Below, piece after piece: positions 10,335-22,096 of a stretch of 64,000 nt of DNA (positions within the stretch are counted from its first letter, which is position 1; each line of letters begins with the position of its first letter). Below the pieces are notes generated by a model. That model was not told where the DNA came from, did not search any database, and worked only from the letters and a program-made list of their open reading frames with translations. The stretch comes from Aphrophora alni (taxonomy: Eukaryota > Arthropoda > Insecta > Hemiptera > Aphrophoridae), in contig OY740774.1 of NCBI GenBank assembly GCA_963513935.1, forward strand, positions 92,589,847 through 92,653,846. The letters run 5' to 3'. Position numbers and translations under genes: made by a program.

Positions 10335-12254
10335 TGTAGCATTCAAATTCAAATAAGCACATCTGCAAAAATTTCATTAACTCGTTTTCCACATACTACT
10401 TCCGTCGCTTGACAGATGCTGCCACCCGGCGAGATCATCCAAAACTAATCATCATATGACATAGGAGGCCAAAGTACAACGGCAATACAGCCCACCTGCT
10501 CTAACATCCGTTATCTAGTCTACCGGTAGTCACTCACAATGCCTGACTTTTTCTTTACATCGTTACGTTAGATATAATAATCTCTCTTGATTCTCAAAAT
10601 CCTGCTTCAGTCTTCAACGATGCTTAATCAACAGTTTCTGTGCGTTTTAGTCTATAATGTTAATTAAATCATTATTTTCACGGCACAAGCTTACGTGATC
10701 TGCGACAGGATTTTCCAGGTACAGATTTTATCATATTTTAAATTTTTGTTAATGCTTTAAAATAATTTATTAATTATCATGTATTCTTTAAAATATGTAT
10801 TTCATGTTTTATTTAATATTCAATGTTCTTTTGAAACTCAATGATTATAAAAATTTTCTTTTGTTAAAACATACTTTACAAAACCTTGCAAAGGCACATT
10901 TTGAGTTTTGAACAATTATGTGAAATATGTGCAAACTAATGTTGAACTTTAAATGATCAAAATATCTTATTGAACATGTCAAATATAAAACAATTGGAGA
11001 AATCTGTTCTAAATCAGAAAATTTCGTTTTACAGACCTTGCAGATCTTTGCAAGTCTTATACAAGCTTTGTTTCAAACAAATTAAATATATATAAATAGA
11101 TTTATAATCATCTAAGAAGCTTTTAAGTACAATCTTAACGAATTTCTGTTATACAATCAATTTTCTTTGATTTTGACAAATAACCAGATATTTTCTTTAA
11201 TAATGAACATTAATGCTAAAACATATCTGATTTTGTACAAGACGCTAAAAAACATGTTTTTTGCCATAGCTAATATGCTGGTAGAAGAAACACAGCTAAA
11301 GATCTAAACATGTTTCGTCCTGTTAACAAAACACGTTTTATCCAACATAGCTTCAGAGTTTCACGTGCACAAAAGTGATATTACAAAACTGACTTTATAG
11401 AACCCTAATTAAACTCATATTGTATATGTGCCTAAATTTATTTCAGCGAATATGTTTTCTTAAAAAAAACTATCTTTTAGATGTAGACTTGTGTAATTAA
11501 TTATAAAATATATAAAATATTTATTGGGTGGAGCCTGCATGCAAACTTTCGGTCCTAACAGCCTCCCAGAGGTTATTGTCTAAATTAAAATAATTGACGT
11601 CAATTAATAAAACTTAATATTCAAAATTTTCTTTTTTTAAAATAAACTTCTCTTTTTATAATAAATTCTTTATCTAAAATATATATATATTTATTAACCA
11701 ATATAGCATTTAAGTAATTTATAAAATAAGTAATATTATGTAACCTTTTTTTTTTTAACTTATCATTTCATAAATTAAAAAGGGGGGAATAAATATCAGT
11801 ATCTTTTCATCTTTTTTTTATTTTGTAATTTTTACATTTAAGGGCGTATAATCTTTTTTTTTTTTGGATTAATTATAATCCTGATAATTGTTAAGCTGTG
11901 CTCATTGTTTTTGTTAAATTTTGTAACGATAAAATATATAAACTAAAAAGGGGGGATAAATCTTCAGAATCTATTGACTAATTTTTTTTATTTAAATTAT
12001 AATATTTTGTATTAAGGGCATATAACTTTACTAATTGTAAGATTGTTAATCATAAGCTGTTTATGATAATTTTGTCTCAGGATGTATTTCTCAGTTGTAA
12101 ATGATAAAATCTGAAACGCCGAAATTTTGTTTCAATAAACTTGAGCCTTGTTAATCACTAAATTTGTTTTTGTCTTTTAATTTTTTTTTTTTAATTTCTA
12201 AACATTGTTACCATTTTGGTTCCGCCTTTCTTAAATTTAAGTCCCCTGGTAACA
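10335..12254 (+). repeat. LTR 2 (shared middle LTR)
   Basis: 1,920 bp, nearly identical to LTR 1. It serves as the 3' LTR of unit 1 and the 5' LTR of unit 2. It shares the A of the attaattatc block with LTR 3, and shares all the other variable positions noted with LTR 1. Confidence 0.95.
12134..12139 (+). promoter_or_regulatory. LTR 2 polyadenylation signal
   Basis: AATAAA at the position equivalent to 8190-8195 in LTR 1, with the same T/G-rich downstream sequence. As a shared LTR it could end unit 1 transcripts. Confidence 0.5.
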
Positions 12255-12260
12255 TGTTTC

Positions 12261-12276
12261 TGGTAGCAGAGCGTGG
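12261..12276 (+). other. Primer binding site, initiator tRNA-Met type (copy 2)
   Basis: Identical to 8317-8332 and again six bases after the LTR end. Confidence 0.85.
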
Positions 12277-14141
12277 TTTTCTTTAAATTCTAGTGTGTTT
12301 TTCTCTAAATTATAAAGTCGTTGATTCTAGATTCTAGTGTGGTTAAATTAAATTATAGAGTTGTTAATTTAAATTTTGGAACCGTAGTTAATTTTCAAAA
12401 TTTTGCATTGGAACTATCTAAATTTAAATTCAAAATTATCTTTGTTAAACAAGGCTCATTTTTATGTTTTGCAGCTTTTTCAAATACTGCACAACTGTTG
12501 CTGATGAAATTTTTTTTATTTAGTTTAAATATTTAAATCTCTATAAATCTATAGTCTCTTTTTTTATTATTTATTTATTTTTATAAACACTTACACAAAA
12601 ACTTCTAAACGAATTTCGATAAAATTTTTTTTTTATTATTTTGTCTGCTTAAATATTTTTTTTTATATATATATATATATTCACATACACTTCAGTCTAG
12701 TCATTCACTGAATTTGATCCAGACAGCGGGGTCATTCGGGAATTCCAAAAAAAATTTAAATAAATAATAAAACCCAAAAATAGTTAGAAACAAAAAAAAA
12801 AAAACAAAAAAAATATTCAAAATTTCCTTCAAAAATTTTCTCGAGTTCTCTTTCGCTTGTCTGTACTAATTCATACTTACACACACACATATACACAACA
12901 ACTACACTACATATAATTCTTGAGTCTTTCTCTGGCTCTTTCATTTTTTGCATCATCTTAAAAGAAATTTTTTTTTTAAATTACTTGGTTTATTTTTTTT
13001 AATAATTATCAGCAACAGTTAAGATGGCAGTGGACTGGTTGATGCAGATGGTGGCACTTGTTTAATAGTTAACTGGAATGCTGAACACTCTTTAATAATA
13101 TATCATTGTGTGCTAAATTTTCTTTTCCAAATTTATAGGGGCCCAGTTTTGTATGTAGGACAACATGGTTGGCCTGTTTGTCTATTCTTTAAATTATTCG
13201 GTTGTTCGTCTTTTATTATTAGCAGGTCAACATGTTGGTTCCTTATTTAGTTTGTTTAGGGTTGAGAAAACCGGAGTTTTTTTTTTTTTTTTTTTGTCAT
13301 GGGTCACCTTTTATATACATTCATCTTGGTACCATCTCTTTTGCTACACCTTTTCTTTTTACACTTCTTTCTTTTGTACATTTTTTTTTTAACACTTAAA
13401 AATTTTGATGAAATTTTTTTTTTACACTTTTTTTTTGATTAATTTAATTTCCTTTTTTTTTGGGGCACATGATTAAAGATACACATATAAGACCTTAAGT
13501 CAACTACAAGCCCTGCTTTGCGCAGCAGAAAATTCTTTTGACTCCCCAACGTTTCATACTGCTTCTTTGTTTATTTTTCAAATGGATTATTTGTTTAGAC
13601 CCTTCAAAATTCTTTTTTCTCACGGAAATTGTTAAGAGCCGTGAATAGTTTAAATTTCTCTTCGTATGGGAGAAGAGGAATTTAAAAATAACGACGCTGA
13701 GCATGATCTGACCTAATTGGCTTCAGGAGTTTTTTTTTTATTTTTATTTATTTTTGTAATTTAATGTAAAGGTCGGCTCAGAGGATACTCCCCCCCGTCT
13801 GAGTCCGGCCTTTCCTGTAAGTCCAATGTGCGATGCACATTCCCTCCCCAGTCCCCGGAGTGGTCACCTCCACTTGGTATTCCCGAGGTGCCACTCCACC
13901 CCTTTTCCCCACGTACCTTAGAGTACAAAGTCAGTTCATGCACAGCAATGTCGACCTTTGCGTCACCCTTCAGCTCTTTCTGTCCGGGGCTTGTCCCAAT
14001 GATAGGTGGGAAGAGCTGAGACGCTATAGAAATTTCAAAATTTAATAAGTAAGTGCCGAAGGAGGCTACACCCTAGAGTGGTGATTATTAAAGCATTATG
14101 AAGCGTTGTTTCTATCAGGTGCCCCGTTTCAAAATTTTGTA

Positions 14142-14235
14142 GGAGGCCCTTCTGGCCCCTTCCTTAGAATCCTTTTGGAGGCCCTTCTGGCCCTTTGTCC
14201 CTTTTTTTAAAATTTTGCGGGAGGCCCTTCTGGCC
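14142..14235 (+). repeat. Triplicated GGAGGCCCTTCTGGCC motif (copy 2)
   Basis: The 16-mer occurs at 14142-14157, 14177-14192 and 14220-14235, matching the set in internal domain 1. Confidence 0.85.
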
Positions 14236-14266
14236 TCTTTTCTTTTCCACTCTAACTCCGTCTTTC

Positions 14267-14280
14267 GGGGGGGGGGAGAG
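14267..14280 (+). other. Polypurine tract before LTR 3
   Basis: Ten G followed by AGAG, then C and the LTR start. Confidence 0.8.
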
Positions 14281-14281
14281 C

Positions 14282-16199
14282 TGTAGCATTCAAATTCAAA
14301 TAAGCACATCTGCAAAAATTTCATTAACTCGTTTTCCACATACTACTTCCGTCGCTTGACAGATGCTGCCACCCGGCGAGATCATCCAAAACTAATCATC
14401 ATATGACATAGGAGGCCAAAGTACAACGGCAATACAGCCCACCTGCTCTAACATCCGTTATCTAGTCTACCGGTAGTCACTCACAATGCCTGACTTTTTC
14501 TTTACATCGTTACGTTAGATATAATAATCTCTCTTGATTCTCAAAATCCTGCTTCAGTCTTCAACGATGCTTAATCAACAGTTTCTGTGCGTTTTAGTCT
14601 ATAATGTTAATTAAATCATTATTTTCACGGCACAAGCTTACGTGATCTGCGACAGGATTTTCCAGGTACAGATTTTATCATATTTTAAATTTTTGTTAAT
14701 GCTTTAAAATAATTTATTAATTATCATGTATTCTTTAAAATATGTATTTCATGTTTTATTTAATATTCAATGTTCTTTTGAAACTCAATGATTATAAAAA
14801 TTTTCTTTTGTTAAAACATACTTTACAAAACCTTGCAAAGGCACATTTTGAGTTTTGAACAATTATGTGAAATATGTGCAAACTAATGTTGAACTTTAAA
14901 TGATCAAAATATCTTATTGAACATGTCAAATATAAAACAATTGGAGAAATCTGTTCTAAATCAGAAAATTTCGTTTTACAGACCTTGCAGATCTTTGCAA
15001 GTCTTATACAAGCTTTGTTTCAAACAAATTAAATATATATAAATAGATTTATAATCATCTAAGAAGCTTTTAAGTACAATCTTAACGAATTTCTGTTATA
15101 CAATCAATTTTCTTTGATTTTGACAAATAACCAGATATTTTCTTTAATAATGAACATTAATGGTAAAACATGTCTGATTTTGTACAAGACGCTAAAAAAC
15201 ATGTTTTTTGCCATAGCTAATATGCTGGTAGAAGAAACACAGCTAAAGATCTAAACATGTTTCGTCCTGTTAACAAAACACGTTTTATCCAACATAGCTT
15301 CAGAGTTTCACGTGCACAAAAGTGATATTACAAAACTGACTTTATAGAACTCTAATTAAACTCATATTGTATATGTGCCTAAATTTATTTCAGCGAATAT
15401 GTTTTCTTAAAAAAAACTATCTTTTAGATGTAGACTTGTGTAATTAATTATAAAATATATAAAATATTTATTGGGTGGAGCCTGCATGCAAACTTTCGGT
15501 CCTAACAGCCTCCCAGAGGTTATTGTCTAAATTAAAATAATTGACGTCAATTAATAAAACTTAATATTCAAAATTTTCTTTTTTTAAAATAAACTTCTCT
15601 TTTTATAATAAATTCTTTATCTAAAATATATATATATTTATTGGCCAATATAGCATTTAAGTAATTTATAAAATAAGTAATATTATGTAACCTTTTTTTT
15701 TTTAACTTATCATTTCATAAATTAAAAAGGGGGGAATAAATATCAGTATCTTTTCATCTTTTTTTTATTTTGTAATTTTTACATTTAAGGGCGTATAATC
15801 TTTTTTTTTTTGGATTAATTATAATCCTGATAATTGTTAAGCTGTGCTCATTGTTTTTGTTAAATTTTGTAACGATAAAATATATAAACTAAAAAGGGGG
15901 GATAAATCTTCAGAATCTATTGACTAATTTTTTTTATTTAAATTATAATATTTTGTATTAAGGGCATATAACTTTACTAATTGTAAGATTGTTAATCATA
16001 AGCTGTTTATAATAATTTTGTCTCAGGATGTATTTCTCAGTTGTAAATGATAAAATCTGAAACGCCGAAATTTTGTTTCAATAAACTTGAGCCTTGTTAA
16101 TCACTAAATTTGTTTTTGTCTTTTAATTTTTTTTTTTAATTTCTAAACATTGTTACCATTTTGGTTCCGCCTTTCTTAAATTTAAGTCCCCTGGTAACA
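14282..16199 (+). repeat. LTR 3 (3' LTR)
   Basis: About 1,918 bp. It differs from LTR 2 at about six substitutions seen by eye: two near 15162-15171, one near 15350, two near 15643, one near 16010. It ends GGTAACA, then the right AGGG duplication. AATAAA is at 16080-16085. Confidence 0.95.
16080..16085 (+). promoter_or_regulatory. LTR 3 polyadenylation signal
   Basis: AATAAA equivalent to the signals in LTR 1 and LTR 2. In the rightmost LTR it would end full-length element transcripts. Confidence 0.5.
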
Positions 16200-16203
16200 A
16201 GGG
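16200..16203 (+). other. Right target-site duplication (AGGG)
   Basis: It repeats 6387-6390. A 5-bp AAGGG duplication is equally readable if the LTR is taken to end one base earlier; the TGT...ACA ends favour the 4-bp reading. Confidence 0.7.
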
Positions 16204-16943
16204 CATCTGTTTATTGTAAATGGGAATAAATTATACCATAAATATAATATGCCAAAGCTTTTAAATAAGGATATATAATATAAGAAGATAGAGAAATATT
16301 TTTACATGGGGACAAAAGATAACACCAAATATTTCATTACAGTTTTATTTAACATATCACTGAGATTATGGAAGGTTACATATAATAAAAAGAAAGTCTG
16401 TCCGTCACAAGCAAACATTAGTGTGTGGATATAAGAAATAGAAATATTAGTTCTGTGTTCAATAATGTTTAAAAAGGGGAAAAATAAAAGTGTTCTAAAC
16501 GAAACTCGTTAGTGACAATGGAAAATAAAAAGGATGTTAAATAAATTCTTATCAAAGCAACAGCTTAACTATTGCTTTCAAAGGATTATTAAAAAATTGT
16601 AATATTCTGTTCGTGAATCGATAATGGTAACTTTGTTGTTTTCAAAAGGAAAGCCTTATTATTATTTAATTATTCATTTATGTCTTCTTAAACATTTATC
16701 AATTACAATATCATATGTAGGTCAATTGAGAGTCATAGCTCAATAATTGTACCTCTTTGTTAGTCAAACGTTTTGCTCGAACACTTTTCATCTTGTGTTT
16801 TCCTTATCGCATCAATTTTCCAATTCCGTAGTTCCAGATTGTCTTATAAGGATTTGCTACCAATCGCAGTTTCCCATTTATTTTACAATTCTGCGACTAT
16901 ATTTTAACATATTATTATAGAAGTTAATAATATATTATAAAAG

Positions 16944-16950
<7 letters not shown>

Positions 16951-17027
<77 letters not shown>
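16951..17027 (+). repeat. (TA)n microsatellite
   Basis: About 77 bases of alternating A and T, upstream of dispersed repeat D copy 2. Confidence 0.95.
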
Positions 17028-17031
<4 letters not shown>

Positions 17032-17121
17032 CACAAATTTGAAATATTTATACTATAAGTATGTAATAATATTACTACAGTACCTAACCATGTTTACATG
17101 CAAAAGAGAAATATTTATTTA

Positions 17122-17257
17122 AGACGTGAAAACTTCGTTGCACCAAACTTTTGTTTTAATAATATCAAGTCGCAAATTACTCTTTCAATTTACCTTTACA
17201 ATCAAAGTTGTTCTTACAGCTTGCAGACTGAGTCCAGAACCTAACTTTTGAAACAAA
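17122..17257 (+). repeat. Dispersed repeat D, copy 2
   Basis: Direct-orientation partner of 4682-4811, at perhaps 70% identity by eye. Confidence 0.55.
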
Positions 17258-18239
17258 ACTTATGAAAATGATGAGTGCATATTCGTCAAACAATATGAAA
17301 TCTTTTGTAATTGCAAAGTGTTAAACGAATTTTTTGACATTTCCCCCCCCCCCAAGCTCTTGGTAATGTTTTTTTAAAGACTTCAAGAACAATGATATTA
17401 ATTGTATGTATTTACTGTTATTATTATATCCCTTTTTTTATCTTTCTTTGTATGTTTTTATAAAAACTGTGAACACAAAACTAATTTTACGTTTTATTCT
17501 TAGCAACCCGAAAAAATATCATTAAAAAAATATTTAAAACAAAATTCTAATGTAACTTCAATAACTACATCTAAAATCAAAAACGCTTACTATGATTTTG
17601 AAATGGCTTTAAATGTAACTGATTCTGATCAAATCAACACTGGTTCTAGAATTAAAAATTGTTAAAATGATGCGGATAAGAACTAGTGAAACGTTTTTTC
17701 TCCACTTAGTTTAAAAATCAAGTTCAACCGTTCTTATTGGTAGTATAAAGTAATAAATGTCGATTTAAATTATTTTCCAGACAAAAGATATTAATAATAA
17801 AATGAAATGTCATCTTTTATCACTCTGATAAACTCAAAACTCAAGCTATATGTCCAGTGTGTCATATATGTCAAATACAAATACAAACTTATTTTAATAA
17901 CTTATTGGTTATTGGAGAACACGTTATAGCTCTAAACCTGTACAACAAACCAAAATAAATTGCAATTATCTTTTTTTTATTAAGTTAGTGATTATATTTC
18001 TACACGCAGCCATACAATCGAATTCTGTAAATTCCATAAAATGGTTTCTTATGAATTAAACACAATGTTCATTTTATGATAATACTTTTACGTTATCTTT
18101 ATGTCAAATTCCATTGTCGTAATATTATCAGTAATACTTCCCATTTTAGATATATTCTATCTTGATCGGTTATAATATATTTTATATTAGGAATCACTAC
18201 ATCGCTTTGCTTAGTAACACCAAAGACAGTTTACTCCAG

Positions 18240-18276
<37 letters not shown>

Positions 18277-18701
18277 GTGGAAATATGTATTTCGTAATTT
18301 GCCTCGGTCATGATTTTGTCACGCAAATATTCCGTCACGTAAAATGATAAGGAAACTAAATAGGTGTTAGTATGCAAATACAAGTTCAAGATCACTTCAT
18401 TGTTATGCATTACATTAACATACGGAAGCGTAAATATATTCGTGTTTAAATTATTATTTATTATTTCACATTTGTATATCATATTTTCAATCAAGCGATA
18501 ACTTCTATTCACGGTATTTTTTTTTAAACAACATACAAAAAGATCAAATGTGAATCTCATTATATTGAAAGAACAAGAAGCGTCACAAACATAATTCTTC
18601 CTATCATCCCTGCTAGAATTACTATTCAATTTTCTACAGCTGACATCAACAGCACTTTTACTTGGAATAAACAATGTTTTGTAGTAAACTCTGATTCATA
18701 A

Positions 18702-18843
18702 AATGTGCAAATTAAACACAGGACTGTACTCTCCTATAAACTTTATAAATCCAAATAATAAATTTCGTTAGAAAAATCATTCAAAAAAACAAAATGATTT
18801 GTTATAACTAATAATATTTTCACAACTTCATATAATATAGGCC
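18702..18843 (-). repeat. Dispersed repeat C, copy 2 (inverted)
   Basis: Reverse-complement partner of 4270-4412. The two copies sit on opposite sides of the LTR element, about 14.3 kb apart, and could support inversion by recombination. Confidence 0.75.
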
Positions 18844-19568
18844 TACCAAATTTCAACATCTTATTCATCTAAAAATAAAATTAATTATGGGCATGTCGAA
18901 TGTCATACATTAAGAAAGATGATTTCATGTTGATTTCACATTTATATTCAAAGTATAAAAAAATCCAAGGATTATTACCTTATAAACTAATGGCTGTTTT
19001 TGTCAATAATAGTGGAAAAAAAAAGTTCAATGATCTCTAGTTATAAATCAATATAATTCAAATTGGTATGAGATGACAGTTATAGATTATAACAGAGCCA
19101 TTTCCTAAGTATAGGTGACATTAGGTGATTCAATCAGATCATTCATGAACTTTATGCCGTCTTGGTTCCTAAGACAATAAACAATCGCGATGTAAAACGG
19201 GAATGAAAGATGTGTGGTAGATCCGGGATGCATACAACCTTTAGGCTTTCAGATTGTAAGGAAATTTGCCAAGTGCTCTTCAGCACACATCTCCAAAAAA
19301 AAAAAACATCACGCCAGATTAATATGAAAGAAGGTTATCCTATTATAAAATCCCAATCTACTGAAGCATTTTAGACTTTTGTCTTCTTTCAAAGGCATAT
19401 TATTAAAAGGAGCATTCCGCGGAAAACTGTCACCAGATATAAAATCCGATATGATTGGTTTGAACAGAAAAGGAACTCAATTATTTGACGACACCAAAAT
19501 TATAGAGATGATGAGGTATTTTTTTAGGTAAATGAGAGCTCTTATACCACGATAGTTATAAATAATAA

Positions 19569-19662
19569 TGCATATGGGAGGAAATAAAACCCTCAATTGA
19601 TATAGAGTTCAAATTTTCCCAGAAGTTACGGTTTGGTGCGGCAAGTTGTTGGACCTTTTTTT
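19569..19662 (+). pseudogene. Tc1/mariner-type transposase relic, frameshifted
   Basis: Three frames together follow part of a Tc1/mariner-type (DDE superfamily) transposase core. Bases 19569-19625 read CIWEEIKPSIDIEFKFSQK, which resembles the family's C-R-x-W-G-x-E-N-P ... H-S-x-K stretch. Bases 19625-19642 read VTVWCG, the strongly conserved motif that follows it. Bases 19645-19662 read VVGPFF, like the family's I-I-G-P-Y-F-F. Two frameshifts separate these pieces, and neither the helix-turn-helix N-terminus nor the downstream catalytic residues are readable, so this is a dead fragment. The motif order and spacing are as in intact members; assignment to a particular mariner subfamily is not possible. 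No inverted ends were found. Confidence 0.7.
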
Positions 19663-19719
19663 TCCTTCGGGACTTAAAGATTGTAGAGCGGTTCAATACT
19701 TATACTGTTGCATGAAATG

Positions 19720-22053
19720 TAGTTTATTGTGTTAGCATTGAACAATAAATACGATCATATTTTGTAATAAACGTGCTTCTCAGTCAGATTTACATTCACG
19801 TTTATGAGTAGCTCGAAGGGTAATTTTCAGATTATTGACTTTTAAGAGAACATAATTTCTAAACATTCAATTATGTTTTTTCTAGACTAGGAAAATCTCA
19901 AAATCTATCAACCTGGAAAACGGGTCCAGATTGCTTTTGACTAAAACACCAATACACAATCACGTGCAGACATTCTTAAAACTTGTTCATCGAGTTGTGT
20001 AAATCTATGATTCCAATGGTATGTTTCAATGCAATAGCCATCTACTATTTTTTTAAATCGTAAGATCCAAAAACGATCTTCAAAAATAATTTATAATTCA
20101 ATAAATAAATACAGTTGTCTAAATTTAACAACTCAAATTACCGAGTTTACTTACTCATTACTGCACATTATTTAAATAACGTTAATAAATACAATTTTGT
20201 TATGGTTTTCACCGATAAACAGATTAGGTTAAGACTTAAATTTACCCATGTTGTGTATAGAGCCCACCCCCATTTGATTGCAGGTTTCGATTCCCGATGC
20301 TAAGCTGTCCACTTTACTTTGTGATTGCCATCGACTCATTAAGTGTTTCTGTTCTTAATGGGGGATTAACCGTTTGTATAAAAAGTTACGATACATCTCA
20401 ATACGGGATTCAGTTTTATTTTAATGCTAATAATGAATTTAATTTAAGATAAGGCCTATTATGTTTATACTCTTCCAGTATTAACTTTAAAACACATTTA
20501 TAATACATAAAAGAACAAGTACGCTTTATTTCTTCTTTTTCCATTTTATCGCTTGGTTAATGTTTTTAACACAAATTACAGTATAGTTTACGTTTTGTTT
20601 GTTCAAATTAGTGCTTTACGTAAGTGGCTTTGTTTTTTAATGACGCATTTTGAATCAATGTTGTGAGTATAGGTGAAAAATATGCTAAAAAAAATAATTA
20701 TACATAAATAAACATGAAAACTATTTTCTGAAAACTATGTTATGTGCTTCAATTTAATAATAACTCAGTTTAGGTACCGGACTCTGTGTAATAAAGTTTA
20801 GTTATCAAATAAAAAATTATTCATTTTTCAACAGAATATGGAATTTGAGAGGATTAATTTAAAACAATTCCCATATATGGAGGTCATTGAAACTCTCAAT
20901 TCTTGACTATATTTGTCCTTATTGGATCTATTACTTTATTTCGTACATCTGGTGAAACGTGTAGATTTCATAGAAATATCAAAATTAAAAAAAAATAAAA
21001 ATTGAATAGAAATTGTTGAGTTAAAGGAGGAACTCTTTCGTATAGTAGAATAATCAGGTTTAAATAATAGTTTAGTTTATTGAGCATATTTACATTTCTA
21101 ACTATAATAAACAGGAAGAGAATGTAACCTAAGCAATGGTTGAAATAAACATTAATTGTTGCTTTTTGAAGTAATATTTAGTGAAAGCATGTTATCAGTA
21201 CAAGCGATGTAAAATGTTATTGGATTAGAAATAAATGCTAAATGTTGACCTTTGTACATATAAAGTGAATATAATATTTTTTCAACTTTTATATGTACAA
21301 TAAATATAGTACAGTCTTCCAATCTTTTATAAAACAACTATACAAGAGTAATGTTTTCGATATCTAGAAATTGCTGGTAAGTTATTCTATAGTGTTGTAC
21401 TGAGCGTACTGATTCCAAAAATATATTGGTTTAAGTTAAAAATACCTATAATTGAATTGGTAAATTTTCTGTGTTGTTATATATAAATACACCTAAGTTT
21501 AATATATATTTTTATATATGTGTTGTCAGGTATATCTTTTTTTTAATATATTGTATTGTTTTTTAATATTAGTAAAAGTAAGAGAGTTTGTGCATGTTTT
21601 TAATTCTGTATTATGTTGGAAATAATTAAATGAACAATTTGTACAAGTTTACAACAAATATATAACAGACAAAGTTGATTGTCATTATTACCCAGAACCG
21701 GAGTTAAATTTATTAGCTGTATACTACAGGGATTGTACTTATACTGGACGCTTATGTATTCAATTCACTCCAAATAAAAAATAAGTAAAGAAAAAGAGTT
21801 TGTAAATTAATTGTGTGTATCACGTACACTTTAAAGTGTTTCCACCTGATTAAGTGGAATTTTAATGATTACGTTTTTAATCGATGCAGCATTTGAACTA
21901 GTAATATTATGTTTGACGTAACATGTAGGTAAACGTATTCGATGGTGTGCACGCGCGTTGATATTGTCTGTGTTAATGTGCGCGTGTATGTGTATATGTG
22001 TTGCGATATGTTGTGTTAATAATTTATTTTAATGTTTTAACGACCTCAGCAGA
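19720..22053. other. AT-rich non-coding DNA
   Basis: No gene or transposon was recognised. A GT-rich stretch lies at about 21945-22010, just before the hammerhead-like motif. Around 20270-20285 ggtttcgattccc resembles a tRNA B box with an extra T, without an A box or cloverleaf. Confidence 0.45.
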
Positions 22054-22096
22054 GCGATATTCTGAAGAAGGAACGAGTTCCGAAACGCGTCATATA
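22054..22096 (+). ncRNA. Hammerhead-like motif, degenerate
   Basis: CTGAAGA (22062-22068) fits the CUGANGA core. It is followed by an A, a GGAA/TTCC stem with a CGAG loop, GAAA (22082-22085), a very short ACG/CGT helix and the cleavage-type triplet GTC (22089-22091). Helix I is poor: four pairs only if one base is bulged. There is one base more than the classical core between CUGANGA and helix II. Small type I hammerheads are known from Penelope-like retroelements; activity here is unproven. Confidence 0.35.

Larger units (their letters stand above)
12255..14281 (+). other. Internal domain 2, no coding capacity
   Basis: 2,027 bp. It is the same sequence as internal domain 1, with differences seen only in homopolymer length, for example 10 rather than 8 G in the polypurine tract and one extra A or T in several runs. 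No retroviral-type gene is recognisable. Such a pattern fits very recent duplication or duplicated reads with uncorrected homopolymer errors. Confidence 0.85.
6391..16199 (+). mobile_element. Non-autonomous LTR retroelement, tandem form (LTR-int-LTR-int-LTR)
   Basis: Three LTRs of about 1.92 kb separate two internal domains of about 2.02 kb. The element starts TGT and ends ACA, has an initiator tRNA-Met-type primer binding site six bases after LTR 1 and LTR 2, and a G-rich polypurine tract before LTR 2 and LTR 3. These signs fix plus-strand transcription. No gag, protease, reverse transcriptase, RNase H or integrase was recognised in any frame, and the longest internal frames are 60-92 codons and AT-biased. 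It would have to be mobilised by a related autonomous element, like the LARD class. LTR 1 and LTR 2 differ by about one substitution in 1.9 kb, and LTR 3 differs from LTR 2 by about six, so insertion was recent. One outer AGGG duplication suggests a single insertion followed by unequal recombination between LTRs. A tandem assembly error is the main alternative. Confidence 0.92.
16204..19540. other. AT-rich non-coding DNA with simple repeats
   Basis: No gene is supported. The longest open frame in the window (18231-18674, minus, 147 codons) ends in 10 Lys codons from a T run and has no recognisable domain; chance is the simplest reading. A run of 31 T lies at 18242-18272 and a C run at 17343-17353. 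Two dispersed repeat copies are listed separately. Confidence 0.5.

Noticed and set aside
6391..16199. Reading the three-fold repeat as an ordinary 3.94-kb tandem satellite
   Set aside because: The PBS, polypurine tract, TGT/ACA ends and single outer AGGG duplication show an LTR retroelement.
18231..18674. 147-codon minus-strand ORF, the longest in the window
   Set aside because: Its end is a Lys run from a T tract, it has no recognisable domain, and its composition follows the AT bias. One such frame is not surprising in 64 kb of stop-rich DNA, though it is near the limit.
20268..20283. tRNA B-box-like ggtttcgattccc
   Set aside because: It has an extra T against the B-box consensus, no A box at the right distance and no cloverleaf.
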